Source: an uncultured Pirellulaceae bacterium
GTDB lineage: Bacteria; Planctomycetota; Planctomycetia; Pirellulales; Pirellulaceae
Reading direction: 5' to 3'
Length of the DNA: 64,000 bases
Assembly (NCBI GenBank): GCA_938084685.1
Contig: CALKGE010000004.1
Location: forward strand, 186,001-250,000
Part shown: positions 55,352 through 64,000 of the stretch, in pieces
How the letters are laid out: each line of letters begins with the position of its first letter
Numbering within the stretch: position 1 is the stretch's first letter
Notes under the pieces: model-generated
What the model saw: the letters and a program-made list of their open reading frames with translations, nothing else
Told to the model about the DNA's origin: nothing
The model's database searches: none
Program-made: the position numbers and the translations under genes

Positions 55352-56536
55352 TTAGTCGTCGAGCAAATCAACCGCTTCAAAACGACGGCCTTCCAACATC
55401 GCCAAACTCGCACCACCACCGGTGCTGACGTGCGAGACCTGATCAGCAAACCCCAGTTTCTCGATAGCTGCTGCACTGTCACCACCGCCGATGATACTTG
55501 TTGCTTCGCTGCCAGCAATGGCTTCGGCCACGCGCTTCGTTCCGGCATCAAACGGAGGCATTTCACAGACCCCCATGGGGCCGTTCCACACAACCAGTTT
55601 GGCATCCGCCAGGATGGTCGCATAAACCTCGGCTGTTTCGGGTCCGATATCGAGTCCTTCAAACTCGTCAGCAATCTGGCCGAAGGGTACGACCTGTTTA
55701 TTACAATCGGAATTAAAATCGTCGCCACAATGCGTGTCAATTGGAAGCACAAGTCTATCTCCGCCTTGCGCAATTAATTCACCAGCCAACTCTACTTTAT
55801 CCGGCTCTACCAGGCTTTTGCCTACACTTCCCCCTTTGGCCAATGCAAACGTGTACGCCATGGCCCCCCCAATGAGGACTTTGTCGCAAACACTCAAGAG
55901 ATTATTAATGACGCTGATTTTGTCAGACACCTTCGCCCCACCCAGAATCGCCACAAACGGACGATCCGGTTTCTCGAGCGCATCGGAGAGATATTGAATC
56001 TCCTTTGCCACCAGGAAACCAACCACTCTTGGCTTCCCTTCCATCGCCTGAGGCACTGCGACCATACTGGCATCAGTGCGGTGGCAAGTTCCAAACGCAT
56101 CATTGCAGTAGATATCACCAAAGGCTGCCAGCTGGGAGGCAAATTCGGCACAACCTCCCTTTTCACCTTCATTGAAGCGCAGGTTTTCAAGCACAACCAC
56201 TCCGCCATCGGTAAGCGCCGCTACTTTGGCTGCAGCATCTGCTCCTACTGTATCTGTTGCCATCGCTACGTCGATACCCAGCAGTTCCCCGAGTCTCCTG
56301 GCAGCCGGAGCCAAACTGTACCGATGATCGTTTTCATCCCCCTTAGGCCGACCAAGATGGCTCATCAAGACAACGCGACCCCCTCGGTCTAATACAGATT
56401 TAATCGACGGCAGGGCCATCTGGATACGACGATCATCCGTGATTTGTAATTCATCATCGAGTGGAACATTAAAGTCGACGCGTATGAGAACCGATTTCCC
56501 TACAACATCCACCTGATCAATTGATTTCTTTGCCAT
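55352..56536 (-). CDS. pgk: Phosphoglycerate kinase
   Basis: A 394-residue enzyme of normal length. The substrate-binding start is [11 protein letters not shown] (about 16-26), with S-H-L-G-R-P-K-G near 60, and the C-terminal domain ends with S-T-G-G-G-A-S-L near 373. It transfers phosphate from 1,3-bisphosphoglycerate to ADP in glycolysis. It is monocistronic here: a terminator lies downstream, and the 230-base spacer upstream (56537-56766) must hold its promoter, though no strong hexamers were found. Confidence 0.96.
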   Translation of the reverse strand: MAKKSIDQVDVVGKSVLIRVDFNVPLDDELQITDDRRIQMALPSIKSVLDRGGRVVLMSHLGRPKGDENDHRYSLAPAARRLGELLGIDVAMATDTVGADAAAKVAALTDGGVVVLENLRFNEGEKGGCAEFASQLAAFGDIYCNDAFGTCHRTDASMVAVPQAMEGKPRVVGFLVAKEIQYLSDALEKPDRPFVAILGGAKVSDKISVINNLLSVCDKVLIGGAMAYTFALAKGGSVGKSLVEPDKVELAGELIAQGGDRLVLPIDTHCGDDFNSDCNKQVVPFGQIADEFEGLDIGPETAEVYATILADAKLVVWNGPMGVCEMPPFDAGTKRVAEAIAGSEATSIIGGGDSAAAIEKLGFADQVSHVSTGGGASLAMLEGRRFEAVDLLDD

Positions 56537-56766
56537 TACGTTTTACCATCCTGTCTTGAGCTACGGAACAAGTCAGACCTGAACCTGTTCTTCTTCAACC
56601 TATTCTGATAGCGCGTTCCTTTTTTGAAAAGTAGCCTCTACTCCGACGAACAACCTGGCATGCTCATCACAAATTCACTTTGCCTTTCACTCCTAAAACC
56701 CTTAACATATTGTTCGCCCATGAAATGCGTCGAAAATTCCACACAACAACTTAGAGGGCAAACATC

Positions 56767-58326
56767 ATGAACTGGTGGCAATGGACACTCATTTCACTTG
56801 CTATCCTCCTGCTTCTTCTGGCAATTGCGGATCTCACTCAAAAGAAACATACCATCAGGCGCAACTTTCCAATCATCGGAAGGTTCCGATACTGGCTCGA
56901 AATGATCGGGCCCGAGTTGCGTCAGTACATTGTCACGAACAACAACGAAGAACGACCATTCTCCCGCGATCAACGACGCTGGGTTTATGCCTCGGCCAAA
57001 CTACAAAACAACTACTTTGGATTCGGGACAGACAAAGACGTCGAACTATCACCCAATCACCTGGTGATCAAACACTCAGCATTTCCCGTTAAGTCGCTTT
57101 GTAAAGACGAACCTGGTTACGATCCACTGCATGCGATTCCAGCGGCTAAAGTCCTTGGACGCTATCGTCATCGCAAGCATCAATTCCGTCCACCGTCGAT
57201 CGTTAACCTGTCGGCCATGAGCTACGGCTCGCTGAGTGCGATGGCCGTCAAGGCACTAAGTCTCGGTTGTGCGCAGGCAAACTGTCTGCACAATACCGGA
57301 GAAGGTGGTATCAGTCCCTATCATATGATGGGTGCTGACCTGGTCTGGCAACTTGGCACCAGTTATTTCGGCGCTCGTAGTGAAGATGGCGGATTTAGCG
57401 AAGAAAAGTTCAAACAGACCCTGCAAAATGCGGAAGGCCGTGTCAAAGCGATTGAAATCAAATTCAGTCAGGGAGCCAAGCCTGGATTGGGCGGAATGCT
57501 ACCGGCGGTCAAAGTCACTCCAGAAATCGCAAAAATCCGTGGTATCCCCGTTGGAAAAGACTGTGCCAGCCCCGCTCTCCACTCAGCATTTTCCAACGTC
57601 GACCAAATGCTCGACTTTGTGGAACGACTGGCGGATCTGAGTGGCCTGCCGGTTGGTATTAAAAGTGCCGTGGGTGAAATGAGTTTCTGGGACGAACTGA
57701 TCTCTCAAATGAGTTCCGGTACACGAGGAGTGGATTTCATCACCATCGATGGATCGGAAGGAGGAACCGGTGCCGCGCCACTCGCCTTTGCTGATCACGT
57801 GGCACTCCCCTTCAAACTCGGTTTCACGCGCGTCTACCACCGATTTGAGGAAGCTGATCTGGCTGACAAAATCTTCTTTATCGGCTCGGGAAAACTGGGG
57901 TTCCCTGAAAACGGCTTGCTCGCTCTATCACTTGGCTGTGATGCCTTGAATATCGCTCGCGAACCCATGCTGGCAATCGGATGTATCCAGGCGCAAAAGT
58001 GTCATTCCGGACATTGCCCTACCGGCATCACGACACAGAACAAATGGCTCATGGGAGGACTCGATCCCACGCTTAAATCCAACAGGCTGGCAAATTACCT
58101 GGTCACGCTCCGCAAAGAGATCATGCAATTAACGCACGCCTGTGGTTTTGAACATCCGGCCCAGATAACGCCCAGCCAGTTCGAGATTGCCGATGACCGG
58201 TATGGCTGCCGAAATGTTGCAGACATTTTCGACTACGAAGAAGACTGGGGACAACCCGGTCCCGCCGATATCCACGAAGTTCTGGAAATCATGCACCACG
58301 ACGAAGAAATCCGACGCACAGCCTGA
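56767..58326 (+). CDS. FMN-binding GltB-like (glutamate synthase large subunit-type) protein
   Basis: A 519-residue protein. One N-terminal membrane helix (W-T-L-I-S-L-A-I-L-L-L-L-L-A, about 5-20) precedes a TIM barrel homologous to the glutamate synthase synthase domain: N-T-G-E-G-G-I-S, F-S-Q-G-A-K-P-G-L-G-G, D-G-S-E-G-G-T-G-A-A-P. The cysteine set C-I-Q-A-Q-K-C-H-S-G-H-C-P-T-G-I (about 406-421) fits an iron-sulfur cluster. Full-length GltB parts, the amidotransferase and C-terminal beta-helix domains, are missing, so it is not complete glutamate synthase; similar standalone proteins are of uncertain substrate. It lies divergent from pgk and converges on aspS. Confidence 0.9.
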   Translation: MNWWQWTLISLAILLLLLAIADLTQKKHTIRRNFPIIGRFRYWLEMIGPELRQYIVTNNNEERPFSRDQRRWVYASAKLQNNYFGFGTDKDVELSPNHLVIKHSAFPVKSLCKDEPGYDPLHAIPAAKVLGRYRHRKHQFRPPSIVNLSAMSYGSLSAMAVKALSLGCAQANCLHNTGEGGISPYHMMGADLVWQLGTSYFGARSEDGGFSEEKFKQTLQNAEGRVKAIEIKFSQGAKPGLGGMLPAVKVTPEIAKIRGIPVGKDCASPALHSAFSNVDQMLDFVERLADLSGLPVGIKSAVGEMSFWDELISQMSSGTRGVDFITIDGSEGGTGAAPLAFADHVALPFKLGFTRVYHRFEEADLADKIFFIGSGKLGFPENGLLALSLGCDALNIAREPMLAIGCIQAQKCHSGHCPTGITTQNKWLMGGLDPTLKSNRLANYLVTLRKEIMQLTHACGFEHPAQITPSQFEIADDRYGCRNVADIFDYEEDWGQPGPADIHEVLEIMHHDEEIRRTA

Positions 58327-58349
58327 ATCCCCTGAATCCCGATGACCTG

Positions 58350-60149
58350 CTAGTCCGGATGCACAATCCTCAGATTGAGCTCGCCCAGCTGTTTGGTCTC
58401 CACATTACCAGGAGCACCTGTCATCAGATCAGAGGCTTTCTGTGTTTTGGGAAACGCGATGACATCACGAATATTATCCAATTCGCCGAACAGCATGACA
58501 CAACGATCAATTCCCAAGGCGATCCCACCGTGGGGTGGAGCCCCAAACTGCAGTGCTTCCAAAAGAAAACCAAAACGGTCAGCTGCGGTTTCCTGGTCGA
58601 TGCCCAGCAGGTCAAAGACCTGAGCCTGCTGTTGCTGATCATGAATACGAATAGTACCACCGCCGGCTTCGTACCCATTGATGACCAAATCATAAGCGAC
58701 TGCTCTTGCCTGCCCCGGATCGGAATCAAGTAAAGCAAGATCCTGAGGTCGCGGAGCTGTAAATGGGTGGTGCATTGCTACCCAACGATCTTCCTGATCA
58801 TCGAACTCGAACATCGGAAATTCTACAACCCACGAGAAGTGCATCTCCTGAGGATCGTAGAGTTTCAACTCTGCGCCCAAGCGTTTTCGCAGCGCCGAAA
58901 GTGCTCGGCAACTCACTTCGTACGTGTCGGCAATAAAGAACATGATATCACCAACTTCGGCGTCCATCCGTTCACCGAACTCTGCCAGCAATTCGTCAGT
59001 AAAGTTTTTAGAAATGGGTGACCAAAGCGAGCCATCTTCTTCCACTCGGAACCACGCCAACCCCTTGGCACCAAAATCCTGCTTGACCCATTCCGTCATG
59101 CCGTCGATGTCTTTACGCGAGTAATTCCCGGCTGCCCCTTTGGCATTAACCCCTCGGACAACTCCGCCCGACTCAACCGCTCCGGAGAAAACTCGAAATT
59201 CCGCTTTGGCTGCCAGATCTGAGCAGTTGATCAGTTCCATATCAAATCGCAGGTCAGGCGCATCTGAACCATACCGCTGCATCGCCTCGTCGTAAGTCAT
59301 CCGAGGCAAGGGAATTGGCAATTCAACTCCCTTGAGTTCCCGAGCCATCTTCTGCATCAATCCGTCGATCATGCCGATCACATCGTCCTGATCAACAAAT
59401 GACATCTCGACATCCAACTGCGTAAACTCGGGCTGCCGGTCTGCACGCAAGTCCTCATCCCGAAAACATCGGGCTACCTGAACGTACCGATCATAGCCAG
59501 CGACCATCATGATCTGCTTATACAGCTGAGGTGATTGCGGTAGTGCATAAAATTGTCCGTGATGAACCCGGCTGGGCACCAGGTAATCCCGAGCTCCTTC
59601 GGGAGTACTCCGCCCGAGGATAGGAGTTTCCACATCAATAAAGTGATTGGCTTCGAAATAGTCCCGCATCATTTTTATGATGCGACTACGCAGGATGAGC
59701 GTCTCCTGCATTTCATTGCGGCGTAAATCTAGATAGCGGTACTTGAGTCTCAGATCCTCACCTGGCAGCTCCTGCTGCGAAGGAGTAAACGGCGGTGTCT
59801 CGCTTTTATTGAACACCTCGAGTTCAGAAACACGCAGCTCCACCTCACCGGTAGGCAGTTTGTCATTGGCCGTTCCCTCCGGACGCTGGGCCACTCGACC
59901 AACAACTCGAATAACATCTTCGTTTCGCAACGCGCTACCATCGTCTACCAGGCCACTTTCCGGACCGAAGACAACCTGAGTCTTTCCGTATCGGTCGCGC
60001 AAGTCAATAAAAACTGCTCCACCATGATCCCGGGAACTGTCGACCCAGCCACACAAAGTGACTTCCTGTTCGATATCCTCTGAACGCAATTCACCGCAGG
60101 TATGAGTACGAAACACTTGCTTTCCTTCAAATCTTAAATCTGGAACCAC
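58350..60149 (-). CDS. aspS: Aspartate--tRNA ligase
   Basis: A 599-residue class II synthetase of bacterial type. An N-terminal OB-fold anticodon-binding domain (L-C-G-W-V-D-S-S-R-D-H-G-G, about 30-42) precedes the catalytic core with motif 2 R-C-F-R-D-E-D-L-R-A-D-R-Q-P-E-F, an inserted GAD domain in the middle and motif 3 G-I-A-L-G-I-D-R near 545. It charges tRNA-Asp with aspartate. It ends 23 bases from the converging GltB-like gene. The miaA gene lies 87 bases upstream on the same strand, so the two tRNA-related genes may share transcription. Whether it also charges tRNA-Asn is not readable from sequence by eye. Confidence 0.95.
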   Translation of the reverse strand: MVPDLRFEGKQVFRTHTCGELRSEDIEQEVTLCGWVDSSRDHGGAVFIDLRDRYGKTQVVFGPESGLVDDGSALRNEDVIRVVGRVAQRPEGTANDKLPTGEVELRVSELEVFNKSETPPFTPSQQELPGEDLRLKYRYLDLRRNEMQETLILRSRIIKMMRDYFEANHFIDVETPILGRSTPEGARDYLVPSRVHHGQFYALPQSPQLYKQIMMVAGYDRYVQVARCFRDEDLRADRQPEFTQLDVEMSFVDQDDVIGMIDGLMQKMARELKGVELPIPLPRMTYDEAMQRYGSDAPDLRFDMELINCSDLAAKAEFRVFSGAVESGGVVRGVNAKGAAGNYSRKDIDGMTEWVKQDFGAKGLAWFRVEEDGSLWSPISKNFTDELLAEFGERMDAEVGDIMFFIADTYEVSCRALSALRKRLGAELKLYDPQEMHFSWVVEFPMFEFDDQEDRWVAMHHPFTAPRPQDLALLDSDPGQARAVAYDLVINGYEAGGGTIRIHDQQQQAQVFDLLGIDQETAADRFGFLLEALQFGAPPHGGIALGIDRCVMLFGELDNIRDVIAFPKTQKASDLMTGAPGNVETKQLGELNLRIVHPD

Positions 60150-60236
60150 TTACTACGAAGCCAACTGGCCAGAAGCCAAACAAGTATTCTACTTTGCAAA
60201 GCTAAGATACAAAAGGCAGCTTTAACCCGGGAATCA

Positions 60237-61196
60237 CTACTCAGCCGCTAGCGCCATGATCGAATCCACTACATCGCCAGCGGTCATTTCTGCAGTCATG
60301 GAGATCGGCTGACATTCGGGAAATCCTCGAAACCATGTTTCCTGCCGTCGAGCGAATCTGCGAGTATGAAAAACCACCTGTTGCTTGGTAGTCTCTAAAT
60401 CCCGTTCGCCTCGTAGATATTCAATAACTTCTCGATATCCAACCGCCTGTAACGCGGTACGCCCTAATTGCTCGTACGTTTCCAGCAAACGGGACACTTC
60501 CTCCACCAGACCATTTTCAAACATCGCCTCGACGCGTTCTTCAATACGACGATGCAATTGTTCACGCGGCCAACTCAACTGAAAAACAAACCGCTTGCCA
60601 GACCGGTACTGATTTTCAAACTCCTGTTGCTGATGACTGATCGGTTCACCAGTCAAGTGATAGACTTCCAAAGCACGAGTCACTCGGCGTATGTCATTGG
60701 GATGGAATTTATGAGCGGAGACAGGATCCACCTGCGCGAGCTGCCGATGCAACGCTTCTTTGCCATGCAATTCCACCTGTTGCTCAACCTGCTTACGAAA
60801 TTCCCAGTCAGCCGCCGGCCCTCCAAAGATCCCTCGCAGCAACACTTTGAGATACATCGGAGTACCACCGACAAACAACGCCTGTTTACCCCGCTGGTAG
60901 ATATCCTCGACGATACGATGAGCCCGCTGAAGATATTCAGCCACACTAAACTCCTGATCTGGCTCCAGAATGTCAAGCATATGATGAACGACCTGCTGCC
61001 GTTGTTCAGCAGTTGGCTTGGCCGTCCCAATATCCATTCCCCGGTAGATTGCCATGGAGTCGAGAGAAATGATTTCGGCGTTGATTCGTTCAGCCAATAC
61101 CAGCGCAGCAGCTGTTTTTCCACTAGCTGTGGGCCCAGTCAAAAACCAGCACTGATCATCGATCGCCGGAATCGGCTCACGATTTTGCTCCGTCAT
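60237..61196 (-). CDS. miaA: tRNA dimethylallyltransferase
   Basis: A 319-residue enzyme. The P-loop is G-P-T-A-S-G-K-T (21-28), followed by D-S-M-A-I-Y-R-G-M-D-I-G-T-A-K-P and the helical region with L-Q-A-V-G-Y-R-E-V near 256. It adds the dimethylallyl group to N6 of A37 in tRNAs reading codons that start with U. The catalytic aspartate of D-S-M-A-I-Y is present. Its start is at 61196 and it is oriented toward aspS. The usual neighbour hfq is not present here. Confidence 0.94.
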   Translation of the reverse strand: MTEQNREPIPAIDDQCWFLTGPTASGKTAAALVLAERINAEIISLDSMAIYRGMDIGTAKPTAEQRQQVVHHMLDILEPDQEFSVAEYLQRAHRIVEDIYQRGKQALFVGGTPMYLKVLLRGIFGGPAADWEFRKQVEQQVELHGKEALHRQLAQVDPVSAHKFHPNDIRRVTRALEVYHLTGEPISHQQQEFENQYRSGKRFVFQLSWPREQLHRRIEERVEAMFENGLVEEVSRLLETYEQLGRTALQAVGYREVIEYLRGERDLETTKQQVVFHTRRFARRQETWFRGFPECQPISMTAEMTAGDVVDSIMALAAE

Positions 61197-61372
61197 AATT
61201 GATACAACTCCACAAACTGGTTCTTCCCGAACCTACTTCACAGACTCTTTAAATACGGCCGCTTAACGGGAATTGTCAGAGACGGCAAGCGAGTCTACGA
61301 TAAACGCTTAGTATCAAACACGTTATTTCATCGTGGTTTCAATTCCATCTCCTGTAAAGGGGAAAGAATCCA

Positions 61373-61708
61373 TTGAATACAGCAATTCAGGTTTTACACC
61401 AATTGATGTCGGTCATTGAGGATCGTCGCGAAAATCCTCCTGAAAAATCCTATACCACCAAGTTATTTAAGGGTGGCGATGAATTGATCGGGAAGAAAAT
61501 CATGGAAGAAGCCGGTGAAGTGGTGGAGGCAGCCGGTGAATCAGGTGATGAAGGGCGGGAACATCTGATTTACGAAGCTGCTGACCTGCTGTATCACCTC
61601 ATGGTTTTATTGGGTCACCACGAAATACATATCCGCGAGATCGAGGCCGAACTTGGTCGCCGATTTGGAGTATCCGGTATCGACGAAAAAGCCTCACGAA
61701 ATTCCTGA
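61373..61708 (+). CDS. hisE: Phosphoribosyl-ATP diphosphatase
   Basis: A 111-residue MazG-like all-helical protein starting at a TTG behind AAAGGGGAAAG. The metal-binding pattern is M-E-E-A-G-E-V-V-E-A-A (about 44-54) and E-A-A-D-L-L-Y-H (about 68-75). It hydrolyses phosphoribosyl-ATP to phosphoribosyl-AMP in the second step of histidine synthesis. It is encoded as a separate protein and not fused to HisI. It precedes hisG, the first pathway enzyme, by 49 bases in the same orientation, so the two probably form a small his operon; the other his genes are not in this window. Confidence 0.92.
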   Translation: MNTAIQVLHQLMSVIEDRRENPPEKSYTTKLFKGGDELIGKKIMEEAGEVVEAAGESGDEGREHLIYEAADLLYHLMVLLGHHEIHIREIEAELGRRFGVSGIDEKASRNS

Positions 61709-61757
61709 CCCAACAGCTCCAACCACACTATCTGACCGATATTTTTGAGATTCCATC

Positions 61758-62609
61758 ATGACAAACCTGCGTATTGGATTACCCAGCAAAGGCCGACTTT
61801 CCGATCTGGCAAGCGAACTGCTCAAGGAAGCGGGCATCAAGTTTCGTCGCCAAAACAGATCGCTGTTTGCAAAAGTCTCTGACCTGCCGATCGAAATCAT
61901 CTTCCTCAGAACAGATGACATCCCCGTGCTCTGCGCCGAAGGGGCCATCGATATGGGAATCACCGGGTCAGACCTGGTGGCCGAATCCCAAGCGGAAACG
62001 GACACTCGGCTTTCGCTCGGTGTTGGAAAATGCCGACTTGCTGTTTGCGTGCCAGACACTCTGGAAATCAGTGACCCGTCAGACTTGAACGACCTGAGGA
62101 TCGCAACCAGCTTCACCAATGTGACACGAAGTTATCTGGCAGAACACAATGCAGCAGCCCATATTGTGCCACTCACCGGTTCTGTCGAAATCATGATCAC
62201 ACTGGGGATTGCCGATGCCATTGTCGATCTGGTCGAGACCGGATCGACGCTGGCCGCCAATCGACTCAAGATCTCTCATGAAATCGGAAACTACGAAACG
62301 GTCCTGATTCAGAACAAACAGAAGAAACACTCGGAATTAGCTGACCGAATTGTTCGCCGACTCGAAGGAGTGGTGATTGCCCGAGGGTATTCGCTGCTGG
62401 AATACAATATCCCTCGTGATCGCCTGGCAGAAGCAGAAGAAATCACTCCGGGATTCAAATCGCCCACCATTACTTCGCTTGAAGACAGTGACTGGTGTGC
62501 CGTTCGTGTAATGGTCAAGACAAAGCAGGTCACATCAGTGATGGATCAATTGGAAGAACTGGGCGCCTCAGCCATTCTGGAAACTCCCATCAATAACTGC
62601 CGCTTATAA
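61758..62609 (+). CDS. hisG: ATP phosphoribosyltransferase, long form
   Basis: A 283-residue HisG with a catalytic two-lobed domain (start M-T-N-L-R-I-G-L-P-S-K-G-R, then D-M-G-I-T-G-S-D near 72-79, and V-D-L-V-E-T-G-S-T-L near 155-165) and a C-terminal ACT-like regulatory domain of about 70 residues. The long form is feedback-inhibited by histidine and needs no HisZ. It performs the first step: ATP plus PRPP to phosphoribosyl-ATP. It follows hisE in the same direction. Its last codons overlap the converging amidohydrolase gene by 6 bases. Confidence 0.95.
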   Translation: MTNLRIGLPSKGRLSDLASELLKEAGIKFRRQNRSLFAKVSDLPIEIIFLRTDDIPVLCAEGAIDMGITGSDLVAESQAETDTRLSLGVGKCRLAVCVPDTLEISDPSDLNDLRIATSFTNVTRSYLAEHNAAAHIVPLTGSVEIMITLGIADAIVDLVETGSTLAANRLKISHEIGNYETVLIQNKQKKHSELADRIVRRLEGVVIARGYSLLEYNIPRDRLAEAEEITPGFKSPTITSLEDSDWCAVRVMVKTKQVTSVMDQLEELGASAILETPINNCRL

Positions 62610-63809
62610 ATCTCGCAGTTCCGCTTGCTGCAGGTTTTCGACGACCTGCCCTGCTAACGGACGTTGCGGATCCACCGGCACTGCCAAAAGCCGAGCACTC
62701 GCCTGGGCACCAATAAACCCGTACCGTTGCTCCAAGCCTAATGCGAATGCTCCGTTAACCGTAACCATCTCCAGCAACTGCCACTCGGTCAGCCCGGGGT
62801 AAGTTGCCGCCACCCATTTCATTTCGCGAATCAGGGAAAGGTCGGGATTGGATGCCCGTGAATCTGTTCCCAGACAAACCCGAACGTCGTTCTCAAGCAG
62901 TTCCTGCAGCGGATATCGATCATGCCGGAACCAGGCGTGCGTCCGAGGACAATAACAAACCGTTACGCTGTCTCTAACCGTCCCCAGATATTGAATTACT
63001 CGAGTCGGCAAGTAATTTCCATGGACAATTAACGCTCGCCAGCAGGTGGCCAGCATGCGAGCGTATGCGAGTAATTCCGGAGAATCCCCCAACGCCGAAT
63101 CCTCCCACATATCCAATCGTTCCAGCATGTCACGTAAGACACCCTGCCCGGAATCAATAAGTTGACACTCCTCCCTGGTTTCTGCCAAATGCATCGCACA
63201 GGGCACACGATACTCCGCACTCAACCGGCACAACTCCAGCAACTGCTGCCAGTGAACGGTATACGGAGCATGAGGACTTACTCCGGCTGACACGCCAGCA
63301 CGCTGACTTGCCATCAGATAGGCTTCTACGTCGGCAGTGACCTGCTCAACAGATTGACTTGAGTAGTTAATGACCTCGCGAAACGAGACCACTTCTGAAG
63401 CTGCCTGAGCATAAATGTCGGTCAATTGCCAGTCGGTTGTAATCTCTCCTACAGCAACCACGCCTGATGCTATCTGTTCGCTGAGACCAGCCTTGACCGC
63501 CGAAGACAAGCAGAACGATGGATCATCGGCTACCGCTCGCCGGTACGCGATCACCTCGGAAATCCAATGATCGAACGCAGCATCCGGGTTCCCCACAGGT
63601 GCTTCGAGCGCACTGAATTCCAGATGCGTGTGGGCATTCACCAATCCGGGCAGCAAAGCGACATCCCCCAGATCGATAAAAGGGGTGCCGGCAGGCAGGG
63701 ATTGGTGCAAGCTGACCACACCACCTTCAGCAACTTCCACAAAACCAGATTCGATCTCGGGGGAAGTTACAGGAATAATCCAACGCGCTTTGTAGAATCT
63801 GGTCATCAT
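62604..63809 (-). CDS. Amidohydrolase-family protein (cytosine/aminofutalosine deaminase-like)
   Basis: A 401-residue metal-dependent hydrolase. Metal ligands: N-A-H-T-H-L-E-F (about 58-65), H-L-A-E near 200, an H-G-N-Y segment near 254, and L-G-T-D-S-R-A-S-N near 300. This set is typical of the ATZ/TRZ and cytosine-deaminase branch, which also holds 6-aminodeoxyfutalosine deaminase of the futalosine menaquinone route. The exact substrate is unassigned. The ATG at 63809 (or 63806) lies behind an AAAGGA ribosome site; a GTG at 63842 is a poorer choice because it overlaps the upstream gene. Confidence 0.85.
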   Translation of the reverse strand: MMTRFYKARWIIPVTSPEIESGFVEVAEGGVVSLHQSLPAGTPFIDLGDVALLPGLVNAHTHLEFSALEAPVGNPDAAFDHWISEVIAYRRAVADDPSFCLSSAVKAGLSEQIASGVVAVGEITTDWQLTDIYAQAASEVVSFREVINYSSQSVEQVTADVEAYLMASQRAGVSAGVSPHAPYTVHWQQLLELCRLSAEYRVPCAMHLAETREECQLIDSGQGVLRDMLERLDMWEDSALGDSPELLAYARMLATCWRALIVHGNYLPTRVIQYLGTVRDSVTVCYCPRTHAWFRHDRYPLQELLENDVRVCLGTDSRASNPDLSLIREMKWVAATYPGLTEWQLLEMVTVNGAFALGLEQRYGFIGAQASARLLAVPVDPQRPLAGQVVENLQQAELRDL

Positions 63810-63826
63810 GTTCGGGCCACGATCCT

Positions 63827-64000
63827 TTAGTCGTCTGACCACACTTCTGCGGACAAGGGTCCCGGATCTGTGCGAGTCATTCTGTGGTAGGCATACAGCA
63901 GACCTGCCGCCACAACGAATCCTGCCACTGCCACAATCGGGTCGTACATCAACTGACCATCATATCGGGTCATGAGCTTTGACAATGGCTCCTCGGCTGC
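63827..64000 (-). CDS. C-terminal part of a membrane protein (5' end beyond window)
   Basis: The last 57 codons of a gene entering from the right edge. It contains one membrane helix (D-P-I-V-A-V-A-G-F-V-V-A-A-G-L-L-Y-A-Y) followed by a short charged tail ending W-S-D-D. Too little is visible for assignment. Its stop lies 17 bases before the amidohydrolase start, suggesting one transcription unit. Confidence 0.6.
   Translation of the reverse strand, partial: AAEEPLSKLMTRYDGQLMYDPIVAVAGFVVAAGLLYAYHRMTRTDPGPLSAEVWSDD

Overview
The window looks like a chromosomal segment of a planctomycete, probably family Planctomycetaceae (inference). The base composition is close to half G+C by eye. It carries formylglycine-type sulfatases, a DUF1080 protein, a very large secreted c-type cytochrome fused to LamG and beta-propeller domains, Tat-exported Gfo/Idh/MocA proteins, HEAT-tailed sulfatases and many secreted proteins of unknown function. 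No rRNA, tRNA, CRISPR array, integrase or insertion sequence was recognised.

Region 1 (1-12,277, all minus strand) is a tightly packed catabolic cluster. In transcription order it encodes a Tat-exported protein of unknown function, a HEAT-tailed sulfatase, a cyclase-family hydrolase, an arylsulfatase, an AhpD-like peroxidase, a Tat-exported Gfo/Idh/MocA oxidoreductase, a TauD-type dioxygenase, an MFS transporter, a BNR/sialidase-fold protein and a second Gfo/Idh/MocA protein cut by the window edge. It appears built to take apart a sulfated glycan or similar ester and import the product. The AhpD-like gene is the main discovery. An in-frame TGA falls exactly on the second position of its CxxC redox motif, the reading frame continues with strong family similarity on both sides, and a GGUC-loop hairpin lies just downstream. 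It is best read as a selenoprotein (CxxU).

Region 2 (12,278-18,093) holds mostly plus-strand secreted proteins: a LamG-metallophosphoesterase, a lactonase-like propeller, a DUF1080 protein and an unknown protein, with one minus-strand methyltransferase. Region 3 (18,105-26,606, minus) encodes an S41 peptidase, a 1,283-residue dihaem cytochrome/LamG/propeller protein, a PHP-domain protein, a PhyH-type dioxygenase and a trypsin-like protease. Region 4 (26,745-31,875, plus) starts at a good promoter and holds two small cysteine-rich exported proteins, an S9 peptidase, a 59-residue protein and a PP2C/RsbU-type phosphatase with a degenerate receiver domain. Region 5 (31,904-35,524, minus) is a two-gene unit: a DUF4105 membrane protein, then a PhnD-like binding domain fused to a membrane-spanning patatin lipase.

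Region 6 (35,597-64,000) is mainly housekeeping: a class I/II aminotransferase, a MoxR-DUF58-DUF4129 operon, a PP-loop tRNA-thiolase-like enzyme, rnc, mgtE, a glycosyltransferase, dapA, a J-like membrane protein, a 2,090-residue alpha-2-macroglobulin with an intact thioester motif, pgk, a GltB-like FMN protein, aspS, miaA, hisE, hisG and an amidohydrolase. Terminators are clear at 17,101, 27,934 and 55,282, the last shared by the converging macroglobulin and pgk genes.
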